A stretch of DNA of 64,000 nt from Linyphia triangularis (GCA_963978545.1 OZ021721.1:97451918-97515917), one strand, 5' to 3'. Shown: positions 44,447 through 55,934, counted from the stretch's first letter. The notes: generated by a model not told the origin, from the sequence alone. Made by a program: numbers and translations.

Positions 44447-45506
44447 CTATAAGTCTTTAAGAACTTTAAAGGACCCACGGGAACCCTTTAAATGTTAGTT
44501 CGGTGGTTTTAAGTACGAGGAAATTGGATATTCATTGAAGGATAATTAAAGGCCATTGATTACTTTTAGCTGTACCAACCTTGCTGGGCATTGTGCCTAT
44601 AGTTGGTCGACTTCTTTAGTATTTGTAACTTTATTTTCGTAACAAATTTAAAGTTTGAAAAAAACTGAGATGGAAAAAATGAATGGAAAGTTAAAAAGTT
44701 GGATGGCACTATTTAAGTATCATCTCTGATCCCGAAAGAAAATAACGGATAGAAATAAAAAGGGAAATGAATCTATTATTTGTCCAAGCAAGAGAAACAT
44801 TTTCTGGCGATTAAAAAGTAACGAATGAAGAATTTGATTTCAAAGAAAAACTCATAGTATAAAGAAGAAGAATAGCATCGTGGTGAAAGAATATCGTCGG
44901 CTATACTAATTGCATTCTAATGACAGAGAAGCTACTACAAAGAACACGCGAACAAATATTCTTACCATCAAGATTACCACGAGAAAAAGGATGCCATTCA
45001 AACTTATACGACATTCGTATATATTATATTTAAAAAACACTTTGTGTTTTTATTCTAAGAACTATTGTCAAATCAGTTCAAAGCCTTCTTTCTCACTCTG
45101 CTAATTCGCAATGGGATTGTCGTATTGCAAAATACACTTTTTATTTTTAAGAAATGTTCTCTTGTACTAACAGAAGATCTATATTTAAAGATAAAAAAAG
45201 ACACTTCAATTTCCTTCACAGCGATCGTTCACATATATTTCAGCTTTAACAGTTTGAATGACAAAGCACAACTTCTCATGTATATTTCTTTCATTAAAAT
45301 TTAAAGTGACGGGGCGAAATTTTCTCATGCAAGAATATTTCGAAATATTAGGAATTATCTATAAAACTATATTCAATCAAAAACACGCAATTTTCTTCGT
45401 TATAATTTGCATCTAAAGAAGTGCAATACATGTACCTGTTGCGTAAACAAAAAACCCACTAAGGTGGTAAAAACTTAATCAATTGTTTTGCAATAAATCT
45501 TTTATA
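44447..45506. other. No feature recognised
   Basis: AT-rich intron-like DNA; ORFs at 44910-45304 have no domains. Confidence 0.25.
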
Positions 45507-45508
45507 TA

Positions 45509-45980
45509 CAGAGTGGTCATGAGAAACTCTGCCGATATAAGGACCTTCCGTTCCGTTCAACAGATCGAGATGAGATTTCAGGTATAGTTAGTTATTCAAA
45601 GGTATGAGCTCGGGATTTTGTGAATAGCAACAAAATGGCACTCACGGTAACGGTTATAGTTACAGAAACTCGAAATTTTTGAATGGCAACACTTACTTTT
45701 TCCTGTCGCAAAATGCTCAGCGCATGCGAAAACCATAAAGAGCGTTGGAACGATACGTGTATCACAAAAAACGGACGCGTTATGCACGCACAAAAAAAAA
45801 ACTCTGCTAACGCCCAACAGAAATACGATCGGTGCACACGGAGGAAATTTGCTCATAAAAAAAAAAAAAAAAATTACCTATGATGGCACCCATGTGAGCT
45901 TTGGCCTCTCTCATATGCAAATTTCCAATTGTGCGCTCCGATCGCGTTTTTGCTGGCCGTTCGTAGAGCTTTTTCTGTAT
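45509..45980. mobile_element. Second copy of the 743-bp foldback family, partly deleted
   Basis: Starts CAGAGTGGTCATGAGAAACT after TA and follows the left arm of 1612-2354 through 'gagatgagatttcaggtata' and 'ttttcctgtcgcaaaatg'. The right arm survives only at about 45885-45970 ('tttggcctctc...gcaaatttccaattgtgcgc'), then stops. Short A-runs mark the centre. Confidence 0.6.
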
Positions 45981-46199
45981 ATTTTTTAAATATTTCGTAG
46001 TATTAATTATGTAAAAAGGAAAATTTATGTTCACTTCGCTTAAGGCAGTGCATGGGTTTGGCTTTGCTTCGCTTTCCTGCAATGTGTCTCTTAATGCTTG
46101 AAAACGTGTTTTACAGAGATAATGCTGTAAAACGAGTTTTACAAGGAGAAGACCATTTAACATTATGATTAATGGCAATCTCGCCAAGTTGGCGACTAA

Positions 46200-46573
46200 T
46201 TTTGGTCCCCATGTACCTATATAGGGCTTTTCGACTGCGATCTGGAAAATTCTCCAAATTTCTATCTCTAGAAGATTCGCGAAGGAAGCTTTCCTATATA
46301 ATGCCGGCCAAGAGAGCGGGGGAGTGAGTTAGTTGTCTCTCAACGAGCATTCAGAGAGCTGTATTGCATTGTCTTTTGCGTCGATCTTAGCAGTTGTGTA
46401 TCTAGTTTTTAACTGCTGTTTGAGCTCCTTTGTTGTGTAAAGAGCTGTATTGAATCTATTAGAAAGGGAAGTTCTGAAGTTGTAAAAGAATCTGCGAAGA
46501 GCTACATCGGAATAAATTTCTTCAAGTTCTTATCTGCTTTGGCTTCAAGTCTTTCGAACCCATCCACGTAACA
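46200..46573 (+). repeat. Probable solo LTR with heat-shock-type promoter
   Basis: An array of heat-shock elements (46245-46283), TATATAA (46295), an untranslated-like stretch without ATG, AATAAA at 46511 and a terminal '...cacgtaaca' 60 bases later follow in the order of a retrotransposon LTR. The end resembles the '...cataaca' end of the LTR at 15 kb in element orientation. The left boundary and a target duplication could not be fixed, so a fragment of an LTR or a host promoter are alternatives. Confidence 0.5.
46245..46283 (+). promoter_or_regulatory. Heat-shock-element array
   Basis: 46245-46262 reads GAA-aa-TTC-tc-CAA-at-TTC (one unit imperfect) and 46271-46283 reads GAA-ga-TTC-gc-GAA, a perfect trimer. 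The TATA box TATATAA starts 12 bases after it. Confidence 0.65.
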
Positions 46574-46614
46574 ATATCTTATTATATACCTAAATCTTCC
46601 TAAAACTAAACTAA

Positions 46615-46765
46615 ACTCAGTGGCGTAACAGCCCCGTGGGGGCCTTGGCCTGCTGTGCCTAATCCAGCTTACTTGACCATGGGTCAAGGAGTGCCATACA
46701 GCAATGTTCCGGTCAGATGGTCAGTCTGACGCGGAACCCCCAGTGTTTAGTTCCCAAGCAAGCTT
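46615..46765. repeat. GC-rich block, probably a short interspersed repeat
   Basis: 'agtggcgtaacagccccgtg' opens a 150-base GC-rich island with no ORF in an AT-rich region. Composition and the abrupt edges suggest an inserted repeat. No second copy is in this window, so the call is weak. Confidence 0.25.
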
Positions 46766-47065
46766 GCATCTAAGTTTTCCAACGTTTGAATTATTCATCT
46801 ATTTTAAAGACAGAAGATAAAAGGAATAAATATTTAGAGTATAATATTGAAGAATTTTTGTTTGACAGTGTATTTTATCTATGTGTCATTTTTGCATGTA
46901 AACAATGTTCCATATAAAAATTTAACTGTAGATTCATAAAGATATTCATCCATTTTTACGCATTTTTTAACCCTAATTCGTATTCAATCTTTTAGAAAGT
47001 AAATTGACTGGGGTTTACATTAAATAAAAAAAATTCTACCATTTTCGTTTTCGACCTTTATAAGG

Positions 47066-47245
47066 TTGGTTGGTTGTATTCAGATTATCTGGCGCCGTCA
47101 GCAACACGAGGGCTATAATGCGCCGAAACATTCGTCATTAGACAAGCCAACATACATTTACAAACACCCATGCCAACACGGGACTCGAACCCGTAACCTC
47201 GCGGTCCAGAAGCTAGCACGCTAACCTCTATACCGTTTGGTCGGC
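47066..47245 (-). mobile_element. SINE family 1, full-length, 14-bp target duplication
   Basis: Complete minus-strand copy from 'ggccgaccaaacgg' head to GGTTGGTT tail. 'cgacctttataagg' is present on both sides (47052-47065, 47246-47259). B box 'gggttcgagtcc' intact. Confidence 0.9.
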
Positions 47246-47376
47246 CGACCTTTATAAGGAAAAAGAAAAAATACCTACTTAAATCAAAGAAAACTGGGAG
47301 TGAAGAATACGACTGAACGCGCGAAAGGGGTTCAAGAGAAATTATAAAGTGCATAGAAAAAAACCTCGGAAAAGCC

Positions 47377-47395
47377 GGGGGGGGGGGGGGGGGGG
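47377..47395 (+). repeat. G19 homopolymer
   Basis: Run of 19 G, unusual in this AT-rich sequence; could form G-quadruplex-like structures. Length may be affected by sequencing error. Confidence 0.9.
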
Positions 47396-47929
47396 AGTAT
47401 GTAAATAGTGATAGTATCCAATAAAAGGATTTTTCGTCAAATATTGATTCTTGCAATGACGATGTCGAATACGCAGTAGTAACCATTGTGCTAAGGAGAA
47501 TGTCCCTGTAAGGTTATCAAACTGGAACATGCGTAATTGTACGTTATATTACTTTCAACAAATATTTTTTTATATACAACGATATTTGGGAAGCATCCAT
47601 TTTTTAAAAAATGGAGTTTAGTGAAAGGGTAGTAAAAGGACAAACAAAAAAATTTCCTAAACAACTTTTGGGTGGATTTCTTTAGTGCGCTTCTTTTCAA
47701 ATAAAATTGATTCAAATTTTCTGCAAAATTAAAGCAAAATAAATACAATCAAACTAAGGAAAACGACATATAAATATAAAAGCGTTTGCTCAAATTCAGA
47801 GATCATTAAGTAACTAATTTTTATTTTCACTATATGTAAAAAAAAAATTTGGGAGCACTTTTAACTGGCCTTCATTTATGGGTTGAAAGTACAAGAACAT
47901 CATAAAGTTTTTCACACACTTTTCAACTT

Positions 47930-48247
47930 TTTTTCAAATTTTCCCAATTTTTTCAGATGTGTAGATCAAGTAGAACATTTATGTCAAAGAGAAATATGCC
48001 AATTTTTTTAAAAATAGTTTTGGTAGATATGAAAAGTTTAGATCATACGGTAACATGAAACTTCTAACGATTACGGCAATTCTTTGGGGAAATGGCACCA
48101 AAATACGGATGAACAGGGAAACATAGCTTCAAAACAATTGAAAAATTACCTGATTTTTTTGCAAAATTTAAAAAAATTTCCTTACATTTCCCTCATTTTT
48201 TCCAGAATCAAAAAGCTCCCCGACTTTTCCAGGTTCTGTGGACACTG
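47930..48247. mobile_element. MITE of the 'gtggccac' family, left-truncated
   Basis: Aligns with 52170-52500 ('ttttccaattttttcagatgt', 'gaacagggaaac', 'ccagaatca.aaagctccc', 'aggttctgtgg.cact'). The left inverted end is missing. Confidence 0.5.
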
Positions 48248-48252
48248 AAAAA

Positions 48253-50030
48253 GGGACGTTAGCTAAAAACCAGAGATGCCCCCCCCCCCCCCCCGTTTAG
48301 AAGACGCATTTCTAACACTTTTTTTTATCACTACCATTGTGAAAGAAAATGTAACTCTTTATTTAAACAGCAATTCTCAATTTTGAAGGAAAAAAAAGTT
48401 GTGGACCCTGAAATTTCTTTTTCTTTGAGGTGGAGCCTTGACCTGCATCATTACACCACTGGGCGTAATAGTCGTGTTTACAAAGGGAAATATATTTAAA
48501 GGGCACATTTCAAGCCCTGAAAACCTTCTGCCTCCTTGAGGGAAACTAAAGTTGAATTTGAATATGGAACATTGTCCACATACCAAGAATGACACAAAAA
48601 CCAAAATACATGGTAATAGAAAAATGAGCGAATTCAATGCATATGAGTTCCCTGACATTTCCAAGTTCTGTGGCCACTATGTAATAGATCCTGTCCACTG
48701 AAAAAGGGACGTTAGCTAAAAACCAGAGATGCCCCCCCCCCCCCCCCCGTTTAGAAGACGCTTTTCTAACACTTTTTTTTATCACTACCATTGTGAAAGA
48801 AAATGTAACTCTTTATTTAAACAGCAATTCTCAATTTTGAAGGAAAAAAAAGTTGTGGACCCTGAAATTTCTTTTTCTTTGAGGTGGAGCCTTAACCTAC
48901 ATCATTACACCACTGGGCGTAATAGTCGTGTTTACAAAGGGAAATATATTTAAAGGGCACATTTCAAGCCCTGAAAACCTTCTGCCTCCTTGAGGGAAAC
49001 TAAAGTTAAATTTGAATATGGAACATTGTCCACATACCAAGAATGACACAAAAACCAAAATACATGGTAATAGAAAAATGAGCGAATTCAATGCATATGA
49101 GTTCCCTGACATTTCCAAGTTCTGTGGCCACTATGTAATAGATCCTGTCCACTGAAAAAGGGACGTTAGCTAAAAACCAGAGATGGCCACCCCGTTTAGA
49201 AGACGCTTTTCTAACACTTTTTTTTATCACTACCATTGTGAAAGAAAATGTAACTCTTTATTTAAACAGCAATTCTCAATTTTGAAGGAAAAAAAAGTTG
49301 TGGACCCTGAAATTTCTTTTTCTTTGAGGTGGAGCCTTAACCTACATCATTACACCACTGGGCGTAATAGTCGTGTTTCCAAAGGGAAATATATTTAAAG
49401 GGCACATTTCAAGCCCTGAAAACCTTCTGCCTCCTTGAGGGAAACTAAAGTTAAATTTGAATATGGAACATTGTCCACATACCAAGAATGACACAAAAAC
49501 CAAAATACATGGTAATAGAAAAATGAGCGAATTCAATGCATATGAGTTCCCTGACATTTCCAAGTTCTGTGGCCACTATGTAATAGATCCTGTCCACTGA
49601 AAAAGGGACGTTAGCTAAAAACCAGAGATAGCTACCGTTTAGAAGACGCATTTCTAACACTTTTTTAATTACTACTATTGTGAAAGAAAATGTAACTCTT
49701 TATTTAAACAGCAATTCTCAATTTTGAAGAGAGAAAAAAGTTGTGGACCCTGAAATTTCTTTTTCTTTGAGGTGTAGCCTTAACCAACATCATTACACCA
49801 CTGTGCGTAATAGTCGAGTTTACAAAGGGAAATATTTTTAAAAGGCACATTTCAAGCCCTGAAAAAAAAAAGCCTTTTCTGCCCCAAGCCCAGAAAAGTC
49901 CTTTCTGCCTCCCTGAGGGAAACTAAAGTTAAATTTGAATATGGAACATCGTCCATATACCGAGAATGACACAAAACCAAAATACATGATAACAGAAAAA
50001 TGAACGAATTCAATGCATATGAGGGAAAAG
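48253..50030 (+). repeat. Four tandem copies of a 445-454 bp unit
   Basis: 'gggacgttagctaaaaacca' recurs at 48253, 48706, 49160 and 49605. Copies 1-3 are nearly identical; copy 4 is more diverged and has an extra insertion. Each holds the end of a 'gtggccac' MITE. A C-tract after 'accagagatg' is 17-18 bases long in copies 1 and 2, but is just 'gccacccc' in copy 3 and 'agctacc' in copy 4. The repeated ORFs on both strands (for example 48377-48664, 48897-49118, 49342-49563 on the minus strand) reflect the duplication and are not taken as genes. Confidence 0.92.
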
Positions 50031-50984
50031 GAAGACCACCTTCGATGATAAGAAAATTGTTGCGCTACAGAAAGAGATACCATTATACTTGATACCATTA
50101 TAAAGATACCATTATACTTTTTTTTGAAGAATAATTTAAAATTGTTTTTTTTTTTTATTTATTTAATATTAGATTTTTCAAATTAGTATTAAATGTAAAG
50201 AACGATACATTGTAAATAACTTCAGCATAATAATTTTGCAGTTGCAATCAGCTACATTAGTGCCATACAGTAGGCTTATCGTCTGAATGATTGTGAATCA
50301 AAAACTTATCCTTTATAATCATCCAAATTATTTTCTAAACGAACAAAAGAATGGTTGATCAGCCTTCCAATAGCAATCTTGGCCACCAAAAATAATATAA
50401 TTTTTTAGATTTTCATACATTTTTTTAACACTTATATTTCCCTGATAATTCCAGAATTGAAAAGTCTCTATTACCACTCTACAAGCACAAAAACAGATTG
50501 AACAAATACAAGTTGTGGGTCATTCATGAGAGAGCGGCCTCAAAAGAGGCTCCACAACGGAAGGAAGCATTAGAAATACCGCCTTCTTCAAACCGAGACG
50601 AAACGCCGCATCGCATGCATACACACGCGGCACAAAGAAAAAGAAACCACAATTTGATTGTTGAGTAGAAAGTAAGACCGAGTTTTCTTAGTTGTATCCA
50701 CAAACGTAGAAATTAATCATACATTGCATCAAGTATGTTACCGTGTTTGGAGTCATTGAGAGGATTTCCAAGTCCATAGATTGAATGTATTATTTTCTAG
50801 ATTGTCAGACGGAGTATTGCTCCAAATTGGTGACATTTTTATCAGATATAAAACACAATGATTTACTTAATAATTTTAATGATAATTTAATGCAAATTAA
50901 AAAATTTCAAATAAAATTCAAATATTGGCAGGTGTTTGTATCCTATCCAACAGGTGACGATAGACAATAACGAACAACAATAAA

Positions 50985-51260
50985 AAAGAATGTTCATTAT
51001 TTGGCAAGAAATGACAAATTTGGCTATCGGTTGGTTGTTTTCAGATTATCTGGCGCCGTCAGCAACACGAGGGCTATAATGCGCCGAAACATTCGTCATT
51101 AGACAATCCAACATACATTTACAAACACTCATGCCATACACGGGACTCGAACCCGCAACCTCCCGGTCTAGAAGCCAGCACGCTAACCACTATACCGTTA
51201 ATTTGGCTATCGGATTACGCCTATAATTTCGAACAGTTTCGGTCATTTTCCAAAAATTGT
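50985..51260. repeat. Relative of the 43.8-kb foldback arm, split by a SINE
   Basis: 'ttcattatttggcaagaaatgacaaatttggctatcgg' before and 'ctatcggatt...tttcgaacagtttcggtcatttt' after the SINE match the arms of 43794-44446 in order. The SINE at 51031-51199 inserted into it. Confidence 0.45.
51031..51199 (-). mobile_element. SINE family 1, 14-bp target duplication
   Basis: Minus-strand copy; 'aatttggctatcgg' flanks it exactly (51017-51030 and 51200-51213). The extreme 5' end of the head (ggccgacc) is missing. Confidence 0.88.
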
Positions 51261-52060
51261 ATTGAAGACTTATATTGCTGGTACTGCTTGTTTATATAAT
51301 AAATTTGGCGACAACTTCAAAGAGTAGACAGATATCAGTCTAATCAGGACAAAAAATATTTTAAACTTTTTAGCGCATTTTGTGAAGTTGATTTAATTAT
51401 TCAAAATTTTATTTTAATATTGTAAATGGTCAAGACTCAGAAATTTTTAAAAGATCATATTCCACTTTTCTTAAGTCAATACAACATAATTCACTAGTCT
51501 ACTTCTAATTCTTTAAGAGATGGTCATGATTTAAGTGAAATGCAAAATAATCGCTATTATTTTTTAAAGAAGAAAAAAACAAGAACATTTCTATTTATTT
51601 GAAATGTTTAAAAAGAAATTGGTATTTAACTACCAAGTTGAAAGGACACCTAAACGTTTTATCCATTCATTCACAATTAAAATAAGAAAATTTATAAGTT
51701 AAGACTAAACATCATAAATCTTCAAAATGGTGCCTAAAATTATTCATTCATTAGAATACTCCAGCAGTTACAGATACTCAGTATTTTCGGAAAATTCTTT
51801 TCAAACGATTTTTCTAACTTAATAAAGGTTCCCGTTTCATAAAATATTTCAGGAATGTAATTTTATTTTGAGTTCAAAAAGAAATACTGAAAAATTACTG
51901 ATTTTGTATATCGTGCTGCAATTCTAGAAACATTAACTGGCCTCCAGCTCTTAACAGCTAAATTTCTAGTAAAAGTTATTTTTCTCTTTTTATTAAATAT
52001 ATTGAAGATACCTACAAACGTACTTAATTTTCCAATAATAGATGATATTTATAGAGGACA
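51261..52060. other. No feature recognised
   Basis: AT-rich DNA without repeats shared inside the window. Confidence 0.2.
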
Positions 52061-52065
52061 ATAAT

Positions 52066-52500
52066 CAGGGTAGCCACAAAATTCAGGAATAAAAAAAGTT
52101 CCCTGATAATACCCTGATTTCCCTGACAGATTTCTAAAAAATTCCCTGATTTTAGGGCAAACTTTTTTTCAAATTTCCCTAATTTTCTTAGGTTTTCCAG
52201 ATGTCTAGACACCCTGATAAAATAGAACATGTATGCTAAAGAGATAATACGCAAACTTTTTAAAAATAGTTTTGCTGGTAATGAAAAGTTTAAATTATTC
52301 CGTAACATTAAACTTCTAGTGGCTTACCACCACAAATCTCTGGGTAAATAGCGCCAAAATATGGATGAACGTACCTTAAATGATACAAAATTTCCCTGAT
52401 TTTCATGAAATTTTAAAAAGTTCCCTGATTTTTTCCAGAATCAGAAAGCTCCCTGACATTTCCCTGATTTCCAGGTTTTCCCGATTCTGTGGCCACTTTG
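52066..52500. mobile_element. 'gtggccac' MITE with 5-bp duplication ATAAT
   Basis: Ends CAGGGTAGCCACAAAATTCAG and, reversed, CAAAGTGGCCACAGAATCGG. ATAAT lies on both sides (52061-52065 and 52501-52505). Best-defined copy of the family also at 22.2 and 47.9 kb. Non-coding, about 435 bp. Confidence 0.7.
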
Positions 52501-52505
52501 ATAAT

Positions 52506-53410
52506 TGAAGATACATTTTGATTTTTGTTTATACATTGTATTGTCACGTGGATATTATTTTTGTATTTTTTTAACTACTGCTTTTCTACTACTTACTTCT
52601 GTAAGCCCTGTGTGATACCTAGTGGTACATGAGGTGTATTTATATGTGTTTCGATAAAAAAAAATACTAGATTAAAGATTCATATAATGAGAATAAAATG
52701 ATGAATTTAAGTTTTGGCGCACAGAGACTGATTTACGGCATATCTTTCTTGACATTTGCGCAGGGCCACTATTTTATAGGGGCGCCAAAATGTTTAAAAA
52801 GCTAAAAAATGCGGAAGAGTTCAATAAAATAAATTTAATAATTAATGAAACTTTTTAATTAATAGTTTTTGTAAGCGTAAAACTTCTATTTTGTCCAATC
52901 GAATCAATTTCATGCACTTTCATGCTTAATGCACGTTCATGTTGCTTGTTATCTTTTTCATAATCACAACCACAAATTTGTATTTGTTTGTAGTTGGATT
53001 TGTCGTTTAAGGGTGCTTTTTTCCTCTTCTAAATTTTCTGATATTGTAATCATTATGCATTTGATATAAAATGAATTGGACATACTAATCTGGATCATTT
53101 AAAAAGAAAAAAATGCAGGAGAGAACAGAACCAAAAAACGCATGAAACGAACTCTGTTGAAATACTGCACCAACGTCAATTCTTATAATGTTAAATTTAA
53201 TTTTATGTTACTTACTTTTAAATTTTCAATTATGGCTGAAATAAAAAAATAATTATAATTTGTGAAAATAATAATTTTTCGCAGTATTTAACACTAAATT
53301 ACAGCTGATTGATTGCGTTATTTGAATTGTAGCTTAAACGTAAATTTAGCAGTTTTACTTTAAAGTCGGTGTGATGTTCTTTTGCCCAAGTACCCTCAAC
53401 ATGTAAATCC
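52506..53410. other. No gene recognised
   Basis: AT-rich; no ORF above 60 codons and no repeat recognised. Confidence 0.2.
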
Positions 53411-53421
53411 CTCCCTGCCGG

Positions 53422-53595
53422 TTGGTTGTTTTCAGATTATCTGGCACCGTCAGCAACACGAGGGCTATAATGCACCGAAACATTCGTCATTTGACAACAT
53501 ACATTTACAGACACCCATGCCTTACACGGGACTCGAACCCGCAACCTCGCAGTCTAGAAGCTGGCACGCTAACCACTATACCGTTTGATCGGCCT
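53422..53595 (-). mobile_element. SINE family 1, 11-bp target duplication
   Basis: Full-length minus-strand copy. 'ctccctgccgg' occurs at 53411-53421 and 53596-53606. A six-base deletion removes part of the 'gacaagccaac' block. Confidence 0.85.
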
Positions 53596-54310
53596 CTCCC
53601 TGCCGGCGTTGAATAGTTTTGGGCCAAAATGTACTGTATGCACCCTAGACATTGTGTAGTTCGACAATGTGAAATACAAATGATATGATGAATAATACCA
53701 CCCGAGAATTCAAGTTTGTCTTCAACAGTCAAGAATACTTTAAGCAAAGAATTCAAGAGATGATTTAAACTGCGTTGGGAATATTCTTACAACCTCGGAG
53801 TATGTTTTAATAAAGTGTACACAAGCCAAGTATGACACACGCTATTCCATTAACATACATGTATTCATTACGTATAATACAATCTAAGATGTTTAATTTT
53901 TTTATGTAATGACAGTTGTCAAAATGAAATTCAACAATTAATATTTAATTGAATCTCCACAAGCCATTGTGATTGCTATTAATCTCTTGAGCATGGAATG
54001 AATTAGTCCTTTGTTTATGTTGCCCCAATAAATTATTTTTTCGAAAAACATTTTGAAGTGATTACTTGCTTGTGACAGTTTCATTCAGTTGTTTGCAAAG
54101 CTTTACTATTGCATCTCTATGATTTGGGACGTTGTACTTTTGAAAGATCCAAGTCTTTTGTAGAGAAAGTTTCAACTTTTATTAACTTCTGTTTCAGTAT
54201 ATCTAAGTAAACAAAACGATCCTATTTAAAATCTACAAAAGCAAATTCATCTACACATGAGACCGCTTATACGCCCACAAACATTTTGGCATCCTCCCCC
54301 ATAATTGAGG

Positions 54311-54362
54311 CGTATGGTATATCTAAGGGCCAACTAAGTTGGGCCATTAGATATACCATACG
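54311..54362. repeat. Strong hairpin
   Basis: Arms 'cgtatggtatatctaa' (54311-54326) and 'ttagatataccatacg' (54347-54362) pair perfectly; the inner 'gggccaac/gttgggcc' pairs with one slip, leaving a loop of a few bases. May be a tiny MITE or a stem-loop RNA. Confidence 0.75.
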
Positions 54363-54471
54363 TGGTCCATTCTGGTATGAATGGCTTTGAAAAAGCAGGG
54401 TGGCAACAGCAAAAGTCAAATTGTGGGATGGTCCGTTCTAGAGCTCAACGCCTCAATGCACTGCCGACAAT

Positions 54472-54655
54472 GCCCACTTGATGCCTGTGGGGTTAGCGCT
54501 CTGGCTTCGCATGCCAAAGGTGCCGGGATCGAATCCCGGGTTAGGCAAGGATGTTCGTTGTGGTTCGGAATCCACGTTAAAATGTAGGTCCCAGCCTGAT
54601 TAGCCATTATTGTGCACAAGTATAGGTCATTGAGCGCACAAACCAACCAACCAAT
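54472..54655 (+). mobile_element. SINE family 2, reference copy with 13-bp target duplication
   Basis: A different tRNA-like head: 'ggggttagcgctctggcttc' (A-box region) and 'gggatcgaatccc' (B box). Body 'gtggttcggaatccacgtta' and 'tgattagccattattgtgca', then an (AACC)n tail. 'cactgccgacaat' flanks it (54459-54471, 54656-54668). Confidence 0.85.
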
Positions 54656-55032
54656 CACTGCCGACAATATATTCCTTCGGTTGTAGTTCAGAGTTTGTAG
54701 TCCTCCAAATGTTTAAGGGTTTTCAGTATTCGTCAATAAGTGATGCAATTTTCCACTACTCTACGGGGTGGTCTTTAAAGCGTTTTACAAATAGTGGACG
54801 TTTACGCGTCGAATCTCTTTACTGATTGCTGGCTATTTTTCTTCGAACTCTATCACAATACTCAACAGAATTCAATGTTCTTATAATATTTATATTAACC
54901 GGTGAAGCTTTTACATTGAAAATGCCTTTCGCATAGATTGACAGTTCTAAAGCACTGTTTAATTTTTATGAAGAACTTTGTGTATATCGACATTTGATAA
55001 TTTCTTTGACCACCTTAAACAACAGGTCCGGG

Positions 55033-55165
55033 TTGGTTGTTTTCAGATTATCTGGCACCGTCAGCAACACGAGGGCTATAATGCGCCGAAACACACGTCA
55101 TTAGACAAGCCAACATACATTTACAAACATCCATGCCTAATACGGGACTCGAACCCACAACCTCG
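55033..55165 (-). mobile_element. SINE family 1, 5'-truncated
   Basis: Ends within the B-box region. 'acaacaggtccggg' and 'acaacagttccggg' (55019-55032, 55166-55179) are its target duplication with one mismatch. Confidence 0.8.
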
Positions 55166-55249
55166 ACAACAGTTCCGGGCAAACGATGTTCTTTAATGAT
55201 AGCTCAAACCGTTGAGTTACTTTTTTTTTTATTTATCTTTATCTGAAGG

Positions 55250-55435
55250 GCCGACCAAACGGTATAGTGGTTAGCGTGCTGGCTTCTGGACCGCGAGGTT
55301 GCGGGTTCGAGTCCCGTGTTAGGCATGGGTGTTTGTAAATGTATGTTGGTTTGTTAAATGACGAAATGTTTCGGCGCATTATAGCCCTCGTGTTGCTGAC
55401 GGCGCCAGATAATCTGAATACAACCAACCAACCAA
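55250..55435 (+). mobile_element. SINE family 1, full-length plus-strand copy
   Basis: Head 'gccgaccaaacggtatagtg', A box 'tagtggttagcgtgctgg', B box 'gggttcgagtccc', (AACC)n tail. Exact 13-bp duplication 'ctttatctgaagg' (55237-55249, 55436-55448). Best candidate for the family consensus. Confidence 0.92.
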
Positions 55436-55772
55436 CTTTATCTGAAGGTAATTTTAAACCGCATTTACGTACTTTACTGAACTATCGAAACTCAATTTAA
55501 AACAAATCAAGAAAAACATGCATACTGCACGATTAATTTTGATTCTCGGATTTCGGCCATTTGTCATACATAACGCGTAAGCAGCGTGTTTGTGCATATT
55601 TTAGGATTCGATTTTCTTTAGTGGTTATTTAACCATATTAATTCTACATACGTTTTATGTGAAACAAAAATTTTCATTTTGAGTTAATGTTTCCTTTCTC
55701 GGATGCATTTCATTTGAAAAAGTTTAATGTTCACGAATCTGATTGTTTATTAATAAACAATTGTCAAATCTG

Positions 55773-55774
<2 letters not shown>

Positions 55775-55844
<70 letters not shown>
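55775..55844 (+). repeat. (TA)35 microsatellite
   Basis: Uninterrupted TA run of 70 bases. Confidence 0.98.
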
Positions 55845-55847
<3 letters not shown>

Positions 55848-55934
55848 ATTAAAATAAAGAACGCGATGTGTATACTCGAGAATGTTTAGAAATCAAAGGT
55901 TCATATTAAAAAAAGCATACCCACAACTCCCCAT

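Noticed and set aside
48377..49660. Repeated minus-strand ORFs (MEMSGNSYALNS...) that look like a small hydrophobic protein family
   Set aside because: They are copies of a non-coding tandem unit containing a MITE end; both strands are equally open and copy 4 does not keep the frame.
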